Of a stretch of DNA of 64,000 nt, positions 35,000 to 42,582 are shown one piece after another (the first letter of the stretch is position 1; each line of letters starts with the position of its first letter). Under the pieces are notes generated by a model. That model ran no database searches. It worked only from the letters and a program-made list of their open reading frames with translations, and was not told the DNA's origin. The translations under genes were made by a program, and so were the position numbers. This DNA comes from Cellulomonas sp. APG4 (GTDB lineage Bacteria > Actinomycetota > Actinomycetes > Actinomycetales > Cellulomonadaceae), in assembly GCF_009996735.1 (NCBI RefSeq), contig NZ_JAACYI010000019.1:1-64000 (forward strand), given 5' to 3'.

Positions 35000-35017
35000 G
35001 CGAAAAGCCTACGTGAC

Positions 35018-35027
35018 TGTCTATACA
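35018..35027 (-). promoter_or_regulatory. Element-wide operator, copy 5 (TGTCTATACA on +)
   Basis: On the minus strand the order is TGTATAGACA, six bases, TAGGCT, six bases, ATG. The hexamer is a plausible -10, which would start the transcript at or next to the start codon. Confidence 0.7.
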
Positions 35028-35309
35028 GCATCACCGGTTGAGCAGCGGCCCCCGCTACCTCCTGAGCGTGATGATGCGCTCAGGAGGGACGCCCGGATTC
35101 GCGCGCAGGGCGCGACGTCGCACACCGACGGGCGGCGCGCGATCCTGCACCTCACCGGCTACTCGGTGCTGCGCCTACCCGCGCCAGGCGGAACACGCCA
35201 TGAGCCGACGCGACCGGCTCGAGTGCGTCGTGGGCGTCCCCGGCGGCGCGGTGCACCTCCTCAGCGCGCCGGCCACCAGCGCCACGGGCTGTTCGCGACC
35301 CTCCCGAAC

Positions 35310-35330
35310 TGATGTACGCTATGTACATCA
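35310..35330 (+). promoter_or_regulatory. Palindromic operator of the toxin-antitoxin pair
   Basis: TGATGTAC and GTACATCA form a perfect inverted repeat with a 5-base spacer, followed by a smaller one (CAGGAACATCCTG). It lies 38 bp before the GTG at 35368. Antitoxins of the Phd type usually bind such repeats to repress their own operon. Confidence 0.7.
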
Positions 35331-35367
35331 GGAACATCCTGAACAACCCGCCTTCGTAGGGAGCATC

Positions 35368-35832
35368 GTGACCCGCACCATGCCTCTCGTCACCGAGCGC
35401 ACCGCTCGTGCGGCGATGGTTGACGTGTCCGTCAGCCAGGCGCGCACCAACCTCAAGCTCCTCTTTGATCGGGCGGTCGCCGGCTCCGCCCCGACGATCC
35501 GCCGCTCCACCACGAGTGACCGCATCGCACTCGTCGACGCCGCACGCCTACGCGCAACGCTCGAGCACCTCATCCCGAACCCTGGGGCCGTTGTCGTGCA
35601 CGAAGAGGGCGAGTGGGCGGCGTTCCTGCCGGGCCTGCCGATCTCCGCGGCCGGAGCAACGCTCGACGAAGCCGTGGACGACCTGATCGTTGCCTTGCGG
35701 GAGTACGCCGAAGACTGGGCCGACCGGCTCGCGGGCGCTCCGAACCACGCTGACCGGTGGGGCCTGGTGCAACTCGTCACCCTCTCGAGCGATGACGAGC
35801 TCCGCACCTGGCTGACCGCCACGGCCGCGTGA
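35368..35832 (+). CDS. Antitoxin with Phd/YefM-like N-terminus and HicB-like C-terminus
   Basis: GTG 35368 with GGGAG upstream gives 154 residues. The N-terminal ~65 residues match Phd-type antitoxins: MVDVSVSQARTNLKLLFDRA and TSDRIALVDAARLRATLEHL. The C-terminal part (EEGEWAAFLPGLPISAAGAT and LDEAVDDLIVALREYAEDW) resembles a HicB domain. The stop overlaps the ATG of the toxin gene. It is expected to bind both the operator at 35310-35330 and the toxin. Confidence 0.75.
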   Translation: MTRTMPLVTERTARAAMVDVSVSQARTNLKLLFDRAVAGSAPTIRRSTTSDRIALVDAARLRATLEHLIPNPGAVVVHEEGEWAAFLPGLPISAAGATLDEAVDDLIVALREYAEDWADRLAGAPNHADRWGLVQLVTLSSDDELRTWLTATAA

Positions 35833-36266
35833 GCGGGAAGCACCCCGCCCCCACAAGGGACGCCCACGACACGTTCTGCACCACCGAAGGGTGGACCCTC
35901 GCGCGCGGCGCCAAAGGTCAGCCCGTCACCCATCACCGCACGTACGAGCTCACGCTGCCGGACGGCCGGATCTTGCGGACCCGGATCAGCAAGCCCGTCA
36001 ACGGGCGGACGTACGGCCGATCCACCTGGGGGCACATCCTTCGGGACCAGCTCGAAGTGAGCGCCGACGAGTTCTGGGCGTGCGTGAACGACGGAACACT
36101 GCCGGACCGCGGCCACGAAGCCCCACAGCCACCTGCGGAAGCCGTGCCGCTCGGTGTCCTCATGAAGCTCCGCTCCGACGTCGGCCTGAGCGATGAGGAG
36201 ATCGCCGGCATGACGAAGGACCAGGCCGTCGAACGGCTGAACGTCTTCTTCACGACCGGAGCTTGA
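35829..36266 (+). CDS. Candidate toxin of the Phd/HicB-type pair
   Basis: GTG-started, 145 residues, overlapping the antitoxin stop (GTGA). The core ELTLPDGRILRTRISKPVNG and YGRSTWGHILRDQLEVSADE recall toxins annotated as cytotoxic translational repressors, often found after such antitoxins. I cannot name the catalytic residues. The C-terminal segment (DVGLSDEEIAGMTKDQAVER) looks like a small helical add-on. A strong terminator follows. Confidence 0.65.
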   Translation: MSGKHPAPTRDAHDTFCTTEGWTLARGAKGQPVTHHRTYELTLPDGRILRTRISKPVNGRTYGRSTWGHILRDQLEVSADEFWACVNDGTLPDRGHEAPQPPAEAVPLGVLMKLRSDVGLSDEEIAGMTKDQAVERLNVFFTTGA

Positions 36267-36287
36267 GCCCGCCGTTGGCATGCGGAA

Positions 36288-36318
36288 GGGCCGGGAGCCC
36301 AGCACAAGCTCCCGGCCC
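36288..36318 (+). terminator. Hairpin terminator after the toxin-antitoxin operon
   Basis: GGGCCGGGAGC and GCTCCCGGCCC form a perfect 11-bp stem with a 9-base loop, 22 bases after the toxin stop. Confidence 0.85.
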
Positions 36319-36381
36319 TACACCCACACCACAGCACCCAGGCGGGGAGGTGAACCGCCCAGGACACCTACGGTACACGCT

Positions 36382-36391
36382 CGTATAGACA
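36382..36391. promoter_or_regulatory. Element-wide operator, copy 6 (CGTATAGACA)
   Basis: Nine of ten bases match. Unlike the others it lies downstream of both neighbouring genes (rightward stop 36266, leftward stop 36445). An inverted repeat (GCAGGTAGGCA with TGCTTACCTGC, 36411-36453) is close by. It may drive a small RNA or be a leftover. Confidence 0.45.
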
Positions 36392-36444
36392 GAGTCGTGG
36401 ACTCTGTGCGCAGGTAGGCACTCGACGCCTCCAGCGCTGAATGC

Positions 36445-36609
36445 TTACCTGCCGGTCGTGTCCCAGTCCCGGGCTTGACCGCTCGCCGCCCACTCGTCCA
36501 TCGCCGCGGCGTAGGTGGCCGGGTCGATCTGGTGTTCGGGGCGGACGATGATCGGGTCGTCCCAGTCGTCTGCGAACCGGGACGGCCGCTCAGGGGTGCA
36601 GCCGGTCAT
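36445..36609 (-). CDS. Short hypothetical protein (54 aa)
   Basis: ATG 36609 overlaps the stop of the regulator gene upstream (ATGA). The acidic product contains FADDWDDPIIVRPEHQIDPA and AAMDEWAASGQ. It is probably a partner or modulator of the regulator. No family recognised. Confidence 0.5.
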   Translation of the reverse strand: MTGCTPERPSRFADDWDDPIIVRPEHQIDPATYAAAMDEWAASGQARDWDTTGR

Positions 36610-37193
36610 GGGGCCTCCGGTGTGGTGGGCGGAGCGAGCCACGCGGTGACGTGCTGGCGCGTGACCGTGCTTGAGGTCCCGCTGGCCGCTTCGCCGCGGA
36701 CGAGTTCTTGGCGCGTGCCTTCGTCGAGGGTCGCGTTCAGGATGCTTGCGAGCTGGGCGTTTGTTGCGTCGGGGTGGGCGGCCTTCGCGCTCGTTGCGAC
36801 TTCGTGCCGGCGGGCGGCGATGCGCGCGCGGCGGTTCTTGCGGGCGGCGAGGCGCTGAGCGAGCCGCTCCTCCGGGGTGGAGCCGTCATGCACGTGGGCG
36901 TCCCCTCCAGCAGTGACCAGTGGTGCGGTGGGCTTGTTCCCGGCGAGGAGCTGCGTGATCCTCGCTGGTGTCAGCCCGAGCTCGGTCGCCAGGGCGGCTC
37001 GCGTTTCGCCTCGAGCGACGCGTGCGAGGAGCGCCTCGGTGCGGCCCTGGCGGGCGCGAGCCTGCGCGTCAGCGAGGGTCTCGGCGAGATCGGTGAGCGC
37101 CAGGGTGCGTTGCGCGAGGTCGGGGATCGCGAGGACGGCGTCGACGGCGGCAGCGACATGCTGCGCCGGGGTCAATGCCATCTGCTGGTCCAT
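36606..37193 (-). CDS. Helix-turn-helix regulator of the element
   Basis: ATG 37193 gives 195 residues. An N-terminal helical region with AAVDAVLAIPDLAQRTLALT precedes a helix-turn-helix (RAALATELGLTPARITQLLA). The C-terminal half is basic and alanine-rich (LAARKNRRARIAARRHEVAT) with a possible second DNA-contacting helix. The promoter carries the 15-mer CCTGTACGGGCCTAC, which is also present before the divergent lipoprotein gene at 37624; this protein is the natural candidate to bind it. Confidence 0.65.
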   Translation of the reverse strand: MDQQMALTPAQHVAAAVDAVLAIPDLAQRTLALTDLAETLADAQARARQGRTEALLARVARGETRAALATELGLTPARITQLLAGNKPTAPLVTAGGDAHVHDGSTPEERLAQRLAARKNRRARIAARRHEVATSAKAAHPDATNAQLASILNATLDEGTRQELVRGEAASGTSSTVTRQHVTAWLAPPTTPEAP

Positions 37194-37201
37194 ACCGACC
37201 A

Positions 37202-37224
37202 CGGTACAGGTAGGCCCGTACAGG
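37202..37224 (-). promoter_or_regulatory. Second operator type, regulator promoter
   Basis: Minus-strand CCTGTACGGGCCTACCTGTACCG contains the 15-mer shared with 37546-37560 and two GTACAGG half sites in a row. It lies 9 bp before the start of the regulator gene. Confidence 0.55.
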
Positions 37225-37545
37225 CAGGGATAGGGGCTCTTCAGCTGGGTACGTGCCACCAAAGGTTGGGAGGGCGGCGGGTGCGTACGTGCAGGTCGCC
37301 GGGGTGCCCGGTGTGCGCGCGAGCGAGTGGGGGACGCCCGGATTCCGAGTGGGGCGGGAACTCACGGACCGCATGCTGCGGGTGCCACCCCAGCTACTGG
37401 TGGTGGGGGAGGGCCTGAGTGGCTGCCCATCCCCTCTGACCAGCACGAATACGCTGGCTCAGCCGGGCGGCAGGGTGGCCGATACAGGGGGAGGGTGCTA
37501 CACGATTCTGTCCAAACACGCGAACTTGACGATAGACCCTCTACC

Positions 37546-37580
37546 CCTGTACGGGCCTACGCCTACCCTAGTGGTAGGCG
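37546..37580 (+). promoter_or_regulatory. Second operator type, lipoprotein promoter
   Basis: CCTGTACGGGCCTAC (37546-37560) equals the site before the regulator gene. An inverted repeat CGCCTACC...GGTAGGCG (37560-37580) adjoins it. TTGACG at 37525 is a good -35 about 17 bases upstream of the first half site, so a protein here would block the promoter of 37624. The rest of the 37194-37623 gap shows no gene. Confidence 0.55.
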
Positions 37581-37623
37581 AACAGACGTTCGAACACACA
37601 GCACGACCCAAGGAGATGTGACC

Positions 37624-38217
37624 ATGAACACCAAGCTGACGACCCGCACCGCCATCGCCGCGCTGGGCCTCGGCCTGGTGCTCACCGGCTGCACCGCCGA
37701 ACCTGTCGAGCCGGCCGTGCCGGTCGCCACGGAGCAGCCCGCCACGCCCGCACCAGCCCCCGAGCCGGTCGAGCCCGAGGTCCCAGCCGTCACCGCGGAC
37801 TCCCCGGTCGGTACCGAGGTCCCCGCAGACCAGGTCCAGGCTCTCCGCGCCGAGGGTGTGCACGTCTACGTCCCGCGGACGGGCGAGGCGGCTGTGATCG
37901 TCGCTCCGGGTGAGGTTCCGGACCAGGTGATCGAGCACGTGCGCGCCGAGGCCGGTAGCGGGTCGCCGCAGGATGTCCGTGCCAGTGTCAGCGGCATCAT
38001 GAGCGAGTTCGAGGACGCTGGGACCGCCGCGCTCATCCTGGTCAAGCTCGAGGCCGGCTACACGGTCTTCACCCCGAACGTGCCGGGCGCGAAGGAGTTC
38101 TGGACCGCACGCAACGGCGGCGCGAAGGGCTGGGACACCAAGGAGCAGGCGATCGCTGAGGTCCAGCCCCTGACCGACGCCAACCCGGAGGCGACGCTGA
38201 TCGACGCCACCATCTGA
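37624..38217 (+). CDS. Lipoprotein with proline-rich linker
   Basis: AAGGAG precedes ATG 37624; 197 residues. The signal peptide ends in the lipobox LTGC (Cys23; AIAALGLGLVLTGC). A proline/glutamate/valine linker with repeats of PVEPEVPA leads to an alpha/beta domain (VHVYVPRTGEAAVIVAPGEV). The protein is exported and lipid-anchored; its role may be in surface exclusion or mating contact, but that is a guess. It stands alone between two terminators or promoters. Confidence 0.65.
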   Translation: MNTKLTTRTAIAALGLGLVLTGCTAEPVEPAVPVATEQPATPAPAPEPVEPEVPAVTADSPVGTEVPADQVQALRAEGVHVYVPRTGEAAVIVAPGEVPDQVIEHVRAEAGSGSPQDVRASVSGIMSEFEDAGTAALILVKLEAGYTVFTPNVPGAKEFWTARNGGAKGWDTKEQAIAEVQPLTDANPEATLIDATI

Positions 38218-38228
38218 CCCCAACAACA

Positions 38229-38265
38229 GAGCGGCCCCGTCACCTCCCAGGTGACGGGGCCGCTC
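38229..38265. terminator. Strong bidirectional hairpin terminator
   Basis: GAGCGGCCCCGTCACCT and AGGTGACGGGGCCGCTC form a 17-bp perfect stem with a 3-base loop, between convergent genes ending at 38217 and 38272. Confidence 0.9.
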
Positions 38266-38271
38266 TTGTGG

Positions 38272-40959
38272 TCAGGGCCAACCCCACCACGTGTGCTCGT
38301 GCGCCTGCCCGCCGTAGTAGTACGCGGCGGCGTAGAACTCACCGAAGTACTTCCCGTACCTGTCGTAGACGGTGTGGTGCCGTTCGTAGTTGCAGTACCC
38401 CTTCCACTGGATCAGTGGCCCGTTCGTCACCGAGTAGTTCGGCCCGGTGATGTAGGCGGACACGTTCGGGGCCGAGCCCGTGGTCGGGGTGTACGAGCCA
38501 CCGTTCACCAGCTCCTCGCGGAAGGCAGAGACGAGGATCTCGTTCGTCACGGCGTCCAGAACCGGGAGGTACGGGCCGACGTTCGCGGCGCACCACGCGT
38601 TGGACCGGGTCGTGGTCTCAGCGATCGTCCGGCCCGCGCAGGCGTCGGTCCCTGAGAACGCGGTGTTGTACCCGTCGGTGGCATACGAGCGGGCGTACCC
38701 GTAGTACGTGCCGTACCCGAGACCACCGTAGGAGCGGGAGTTCTGCTCGTACCACGTGCCGGACGACCCGAGACGAACCTGGTTGATCCCACTACCGGAC
38801 GCGGAGATGGTGATCGCACCGGGGGAGGTGTTGTCGGTCGTGGTCGCCCCACACGTCGGGGTAGCGGGCGGGTTGAGCCGGTCCGTACGGGCCGTCGTCG
38901 ACGAACTAACCGTGTTGAACCCGTCGCTGTTCGTTGCGGTGAGCGTGAACGCGGTGTCATCGGCCAGCGGGTCCCACGAGCTGCTCGTCCCGGTGCGGCC
39001 CGTGTTCCCGAGCTCGATCGACCGGTCATCACCCCGGGTCGCGGTGAAGGACGCATTGATCGTGCGGGTCGTCGCCGACCACGTGGGGGTGGACGCAGCC
39101 AGCAGGAGCGTCGACCCCGTGCAGGAAGACGTGTCAGACCAGCCACCACCCGCCGGGGACGCGTTCTGCGACCGCACCGTGAACCCGTGCAACCTGTTGT
39201 GCGGGAGCCGGTCGATCGTCCGGTAGTGGTAGCCGGTCACGCCCTGCCCGGTGGCCGTGGAATGCGTGGCGTCGACGTCGTACGCGGTGTACGCCGACTC
39301 GCTCGCGGGCAGGCCCATCGTGACGACCATCGACCGGGTCGTCGCCGCACTCGTCGAGCACGACGGCGTCGGCGGTCGCTGCAAGGCACTCTCGAGGGCG
39401 CTCCACGGTCCGCACCCCGATGCGTTGCAGGCCCGCGCCCGGTACCGGTCGGTTGTACCAGGCGTGCGTCCGCTGTGGACCTTCGTGGCCGTCGCGACTT
39501 CGGTTCCGACCGCAGCCCACGACGTCGTGCTGAGCGGCGTGCGTTCGAGCTCCCACCCGCGGTCACGGGACACGCTCGCCTTGCTCGTCGGACCGCCGCC
39601 AACCCAGCCGGCGTACGTGCGCGCGACCGTCGTCGTGAAGTTCGTGTTCGGGGTCGCCACGATCGACGGCGCAGCTGGGGCGGTGAACGCCGCGGCGGCC
39701 GCGTTGGTCGCCGAAGCGAGACGGGTTGTGCCCTTGTACGTCGCACCGACTGCTGCACCCCACGGGAGGTTCAGCCCCTCATCACCAGCTGCGAACTTCT
39801 GCTCCCACCGGTTCACGGCCACAACCCGGTACGCGTGGCTGTGCCCGTAGTCGGCACCGCCCCACCCGGAGCGGCCGGTCACGCTGGTGCGCCCGTCGGT
39901 CCAGGTGGTCACGGCCCCTACCCGGCCGCGCAGCTCACCGTCGCGGTAGATGTCGTACCCCGTCGCGCCAACCACGGGTGCCCACGTGACCTCGATGCTC
40001 GTCGGCGCACCAGTCGCGACGACCCCCGTCACGACAGAGGGGCGCAGACCAGTGACGACCGCGTTCGAGCCCGGGCCAGGGGTGCCGTCGCGCAGCCCGG
40101 CGCGCACCGAGTACACGGCGGTGTACCCAGCGGGCAGGCGGGCGGAGCCGACGTTGTCAGTCCAGGTCGTGACGGTGGCGTCCAGGAGGGCGACCGGCTC
40201 AGGAGAGCTCATCGTCCCGCCCTCAGGCCCCATGGTGCGGTACACCACCCACGACGCCGTCAGCGTGGGCGTCAGGTCCTCCCATTCGAGGACCGGCTGG
40301 CCCGCACCGACCACGGGGGTGATCACGCTGAGCAGCGGCGCGGTCGCCTGGAGGTCGTCAGTTCCGGTGCCGGCCCTTTCGCCGAGCCCGTCGAAAGCGG
40401 CCGAGGAGGGGAGGTCGATCGGCTGCTGGTCGGTCGGGGTGCCCTCGAGTGCCCACGCGACTCGCTTGATGTTGCGGGTGTCCTGCACCGGGGTGGGGAT
40501 GACCTTGTTGTCGGCGTTGAAGTAGGTGAAGGTTTCGGTCGCCGTGTAGTTCGGGACGACGGTCCGGGCGGTGTCGCGACTTCCACCGGAGCACGATTCG
40601 GCGTCGTAGAAGGTTTCGGTCAGGATGAGCTCGCCGCCGGTCGCTTCGTAAGCGCGCAAGCGGCATGTGCCGTCGCGGACCACGCTGACCGTCAGACTCT
40701 GAGCCTCTGCGACGCGGATGGCCACGCCGTCCTCGACGTCGCGCCGGATCGTGCTGTTCGCTGACTGCAGCCCGGTGTAGACCTCTTCACGGTCGCCGGC
40801 GAAGTCGTACTGGCTGTTCGCGAAGTGGTAGATGCCGATGCCGATGCCGATCAGGACCGGCATCAGGATCACGGCCGCGACCAGGACCTCGACCATCGTG
40901 ACGCCACGGTCGTCAGCGGCGTGGCGCTGGAGGCGGGAGCGGATGTTCTGGGGGGTCAT
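38272..40959 (-). CDS. Giant type IV pilin-like protein with fibronectin-III-like repeats
   Basis: The 895-residue product starts with a class III (prepilin) signal: DDRGVTMVEVLVAAVILMPV, with Gly at the cleavage site and Glu at +5, followed by a hydrophobic helix. After a beta-rich region come several fibronectin-III-like modules (for example TSIEVTWAPVVGATGYDIYR) and a Ser/Thr/Gly-rich part. The C-terminal end is aromatic (EFYAAAYYYGGQAHEHTWWG) and cysteines recur. Ordinary pilins have ~150 residues. No pilus ATPase, prepilin peptidase or other pilin is near, so host machinery would be needed. It may be a surface adhesin for mating contact. Confidence 0.7.
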   Translation of the reverse strand: MTPQNIRSRLQRHAADDRGVTMVEVLVAAVILMPVLIGIGIGIYHFANSQYDFAGDREEVYTGLQSANSTIRRDVEDGVAIRVAEAQSLTVSVVRDGTCRLRAYEATGGELILTETFYDAESCSGGSRDTARTVVPNYTATETFTYFNADNKVIPTPVQDTRNIKRVAWALEGTPTDQQPIDLPSSAAFDGLGERAGTGTDDLQATAPLLSVITPVVGAGQPVLEWEDLTPTLTASWVVYRTMGPEGGTMSSPEPVALLDATVTTWTDNVGSARLPAGYTAVYSVRAGLRDGTPGPGSNAVVTGLRPSVVTGVVATGAPTSIEVTWAPVVGATGYDIYRDGELRGRVGAVTTWTDGRTSVTGRSGWGGADYGHSHAYRVVAVNRWEQKFAAGDEGLNLPWGAAVGATYKGTTRLASATNAAAAAFTAPAAPSIVATPNTNFTTTVARTYAGWVGGGPTSKASVSRDRGWELERTPLSTTSWAAVGTEVATATKVHSGRTPGTTDRYRARACNASGCGPWSALESALQRPPTPSCSTSAATTRSMVVTMGLPASESAYTAYDVDATHSTATGQGVTGYHYRTIDRLPHNRLHGFTVRSQNASPAGGGWSDTSSCTGSTLLLAASTPTWSATTRTINASFTATRGDDRSIELGNTGRTGTSSSWDPLADDTAFTLTATNSDGFNTVSSSTTARTDRLNPPATPTCGATTTDNTSPGAITISASGSGINQVRLGSSGTWYEQNSRSYGGLGYGTYYGYARSYATDGYNTAFSGTDACAGRTIAETTTRSNAWCAANVGPYLPVLDAVTNEILVSAFREELVNGGSYTPTTGSAPNVSAYITGPNYSVTNGPLIQWKGYCNYERHHTVYDRYGKYFGEFYAAAYYYGGQAHEHTWWGWP

Positions 40960-41041
40960 GGGGCACCTCTCGGGTCGTCTGTGCGGCTGGGTCGTGCCCC
41001 CGGAGGTGGTGGGTGGGGCGAGTCGAGGGTGGGGATGGGTG

Positions 41042-41346
41042 TTAGGGCTGGGGGGTCATGACGCGGGTGGCGGTTCGCATGTGCCGGCGCGCCGTGGTGA
41101 GCGGTTCACCGACCGCGTCGGCGAGGGCCTCGAGCGTGTAGCGCCGGTCCTCACGCAAGCGGGCGAGAAGGGCGCCACGTTCGAGGCGGAGCTGGTCAGC
41201 GTGCGCCTGCGCGGTGCGGTACCGGCTGTTGAGGTCGGTGAGGGCGTCGAGGTCCTCGGTGAGCAGGGTTGCGGTCGTTGCGGCCGTTGCGGTCGTTGCG
41301 GTCGTTGCGGTCGTTGCGGTCGTTGCGGTCGTTGCGGTCGTTGCCA
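41042..41346 (-). CDS. Small helix-turn-helix protein with Ala-Thr-Thr repeat
   Basis: AAGGAG stands six bases before ATG 41346, which is therefore preferred to ATG 41377. The 101-residue product begins with about eight Ala-Thr-Thr triplets encoded by a 9-bp DNA repeat, then a helix (LDALTDLNSRYRTAQAHADQ) and a C-terminal TLEALADAVGEPLTTARRHM helix-turn-helix. It is a DNA-binding protein of the backbone, controlled by operator copy 7. Confidence 0.6.
41269..41346 (-). repeat. 9-bp tandem repeat (about 8 units) in the start of a gene
   Basis: The unit GTTGCGGTC repeats with one variant (GGC), ending at the start codon. Changes in copy number keep the frame and vary only the length of the Ala-Thr-Thr leader. 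Confidence 0.85.
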
Positions 41347-41364
41347 TGTCAGCTCCTTCGATTG

Positions 41365-41374
41365 TGTCTATACA
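41365..41374 (-). promoter_or_regulatory. Element-wide operator, copy 7 (TGTCTATACA on +)
   Basis: The context TGTGTCTATACACA is symmetric at 12 of 14 bases. It lies 18 bp upstream of ATG 41346. Confidence 0.7.
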
Positions 41375-41413
41375 CATGGTAAGTGACGGCCCATACGCTG
41401 CCGCCGACGGCGG

Positions 41414-42079
41414 TCAAGGGGTGGTGGGCCAGCGACCCTCGATCACGGCGACCGTCGCGGCGAGGTCGGCGTCAGTGCACTCGACGTCGTAGCCCAGGCC
41501 GGGGAACGTCGCGTACCCGTACGCCTCGGCGGCGCAGTCCGCGCTGCGCTCGAGCGCGCTGACCGAGACACCCGCGGTGTTGGTGCGCGTACCGCCAAGG
41601 GCCCTGGCGAGACGCTCGACCCGCCGATCGACAACAGGGGCGAACAGCAGCTGCCGGACAGGGGCCTCGGGGCGCCCGACCAGGTCATTCTGGGCGACGT
41701 GCGCGGCCTCGTGGGCGAGCGTCGACGCGAGGAAGTCCCTGTACGGGCGCATCTGTTCGTCGATGTCGCCGACGGTCGTGTCGGGGTGTGCGCACCCGGA
41801 AGCCGAAGTCGCGCTCATGACGATGACGCGCGGCTGGGTGGCCCGCACGGACCCGCCTGTACCAGCTTCGAGTTCACTGACGCGTACCTCGATGCCCGAC
41901 AGGTTGAGGTGGCTGAGGACATCGTCCGCGATCGCGGTGATGCATGGGTCGAACCATGACGCTGCGTGGTGCTCGTCGATCCTGGCGCTGAGGTGGTGGG
42001 CGGCGGCGGCGACCATGCCGGGGACGGCGATCGCGAGGACGGCGAGGCAGCTGTAGATCCGGGCGGCGAGGGGAGTCAC
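41414..42079 (-). CDS. Membrane-anchored zinc metalloprotease
   Basis: GTG 42079 gives 221 residues. After an N-terminal membrane segment (CLAVLAIAVPGMVAAAA) the protein has STLAHEAAHVAQNDL, with the HExxH zinc motif, and further on ALERSADCAAEAYGYA, matching the third ligand (E/D) region of neutral zinc metallopeptidases such as the YpfJ type. It should act outside the membrane. Operator copy 8 is 24 bp upstream. Perhaps it processes the pilin-like protein or cell-surface proteins of the recipient. Confidence 0.65.
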   Translation of the reverse strand: MTPLAARIYSCLAVLAIAVPGMVAAAAHHLSARIDEHHAASWFDPCITAIADDVLSHLNLSGIEVRVSELEAGTGGSVRATQPRVIVMSATSASGCAHPDTTVGDIDEQMRPYRDFLASTLAHEAAHVAQNDLVGRPEAPVRQLLFAPVVDRRVERLARALGGTRTNTAGVSVSALERSADCAAEAYGYATFPGLGYDVECTDADLAATVAVIEGRWPTTP

Positions 42080-42103
42080 GGGGCACCTCTTCCTCTCAGG
42101 GCT

Positions 42104-42113
42104 TGTATAGACA
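42104..42113 (-). promoter_or_regulatory. Element-wide operator, copy 8 (TGTATAGACA on +)
   Basis: A full 10-base match, 24 bp upstream of the metalloprotease start. Confidence 0.65.
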
Positions 42114-42306
42114 CAGCCTAGGTGAAGGCAGGTACAGAACCGCCGGTGGCGGCAAGAGCCGCCGGACTGCCGCACAGGAACGGCGCCCAGGGACGCCCGA
42201 ACTCGCTCGCCCAGCTCGACACGCGTGCCAGCGCCAGCGCGAGACCCCGGTCAGGGGATGGCCCCCGGTCCGGTTTCCGGGTGCAGCAGGGCCCCGCGCT
42301 GGCTGT

Positions 42307-42582
42307 TCAGGGGGTGGTGGGCGCCTTCGTGCGGCTGGGGCGACCCGGGCGAGGACGCGCGGTGTCGATCCGCGCCTGCTCGAGCGCTTCCGCCGTCCAC
42401 ACCAGCTGGGTGCCGACCCGCTCGGGTTCGGGCAGCCAGGCCGGGCGCGGGTGGGCGTGCACGTATCCGCGCATCGTGCTGACGCTCAGGCCAAGGCGCT
42501 CCGCCAGCATCCTGATCGTGTAGAGCCCGCCCGGGCCGGGCTCGACGTTCGGGTTCGGGGTGCTCTTCGCGGCGGGGCTCAT
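42307..42582 (-). CDS. Small helix-turn-helix protein
   Basis: The 91-residue product contains YTIRMLAERLGLSVSTMRGY and HAHPRPAWLPEPERVGTQLV, like a MerR/excisionase-type winged helix. ATG 42582 overlaps the stop of the DUF2637-like gene (ATGA), so the two form an operon. Confidence 0.65.
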   Translation of the reverse strand: MSPAAKSTPNPNVEPGPGGLYTIRMLAERLGLSVSTMRGYVHAHPRPAWLPEPERVGTQLVWTAEALEQARIDTARPRPGRPSRTKAPTTP

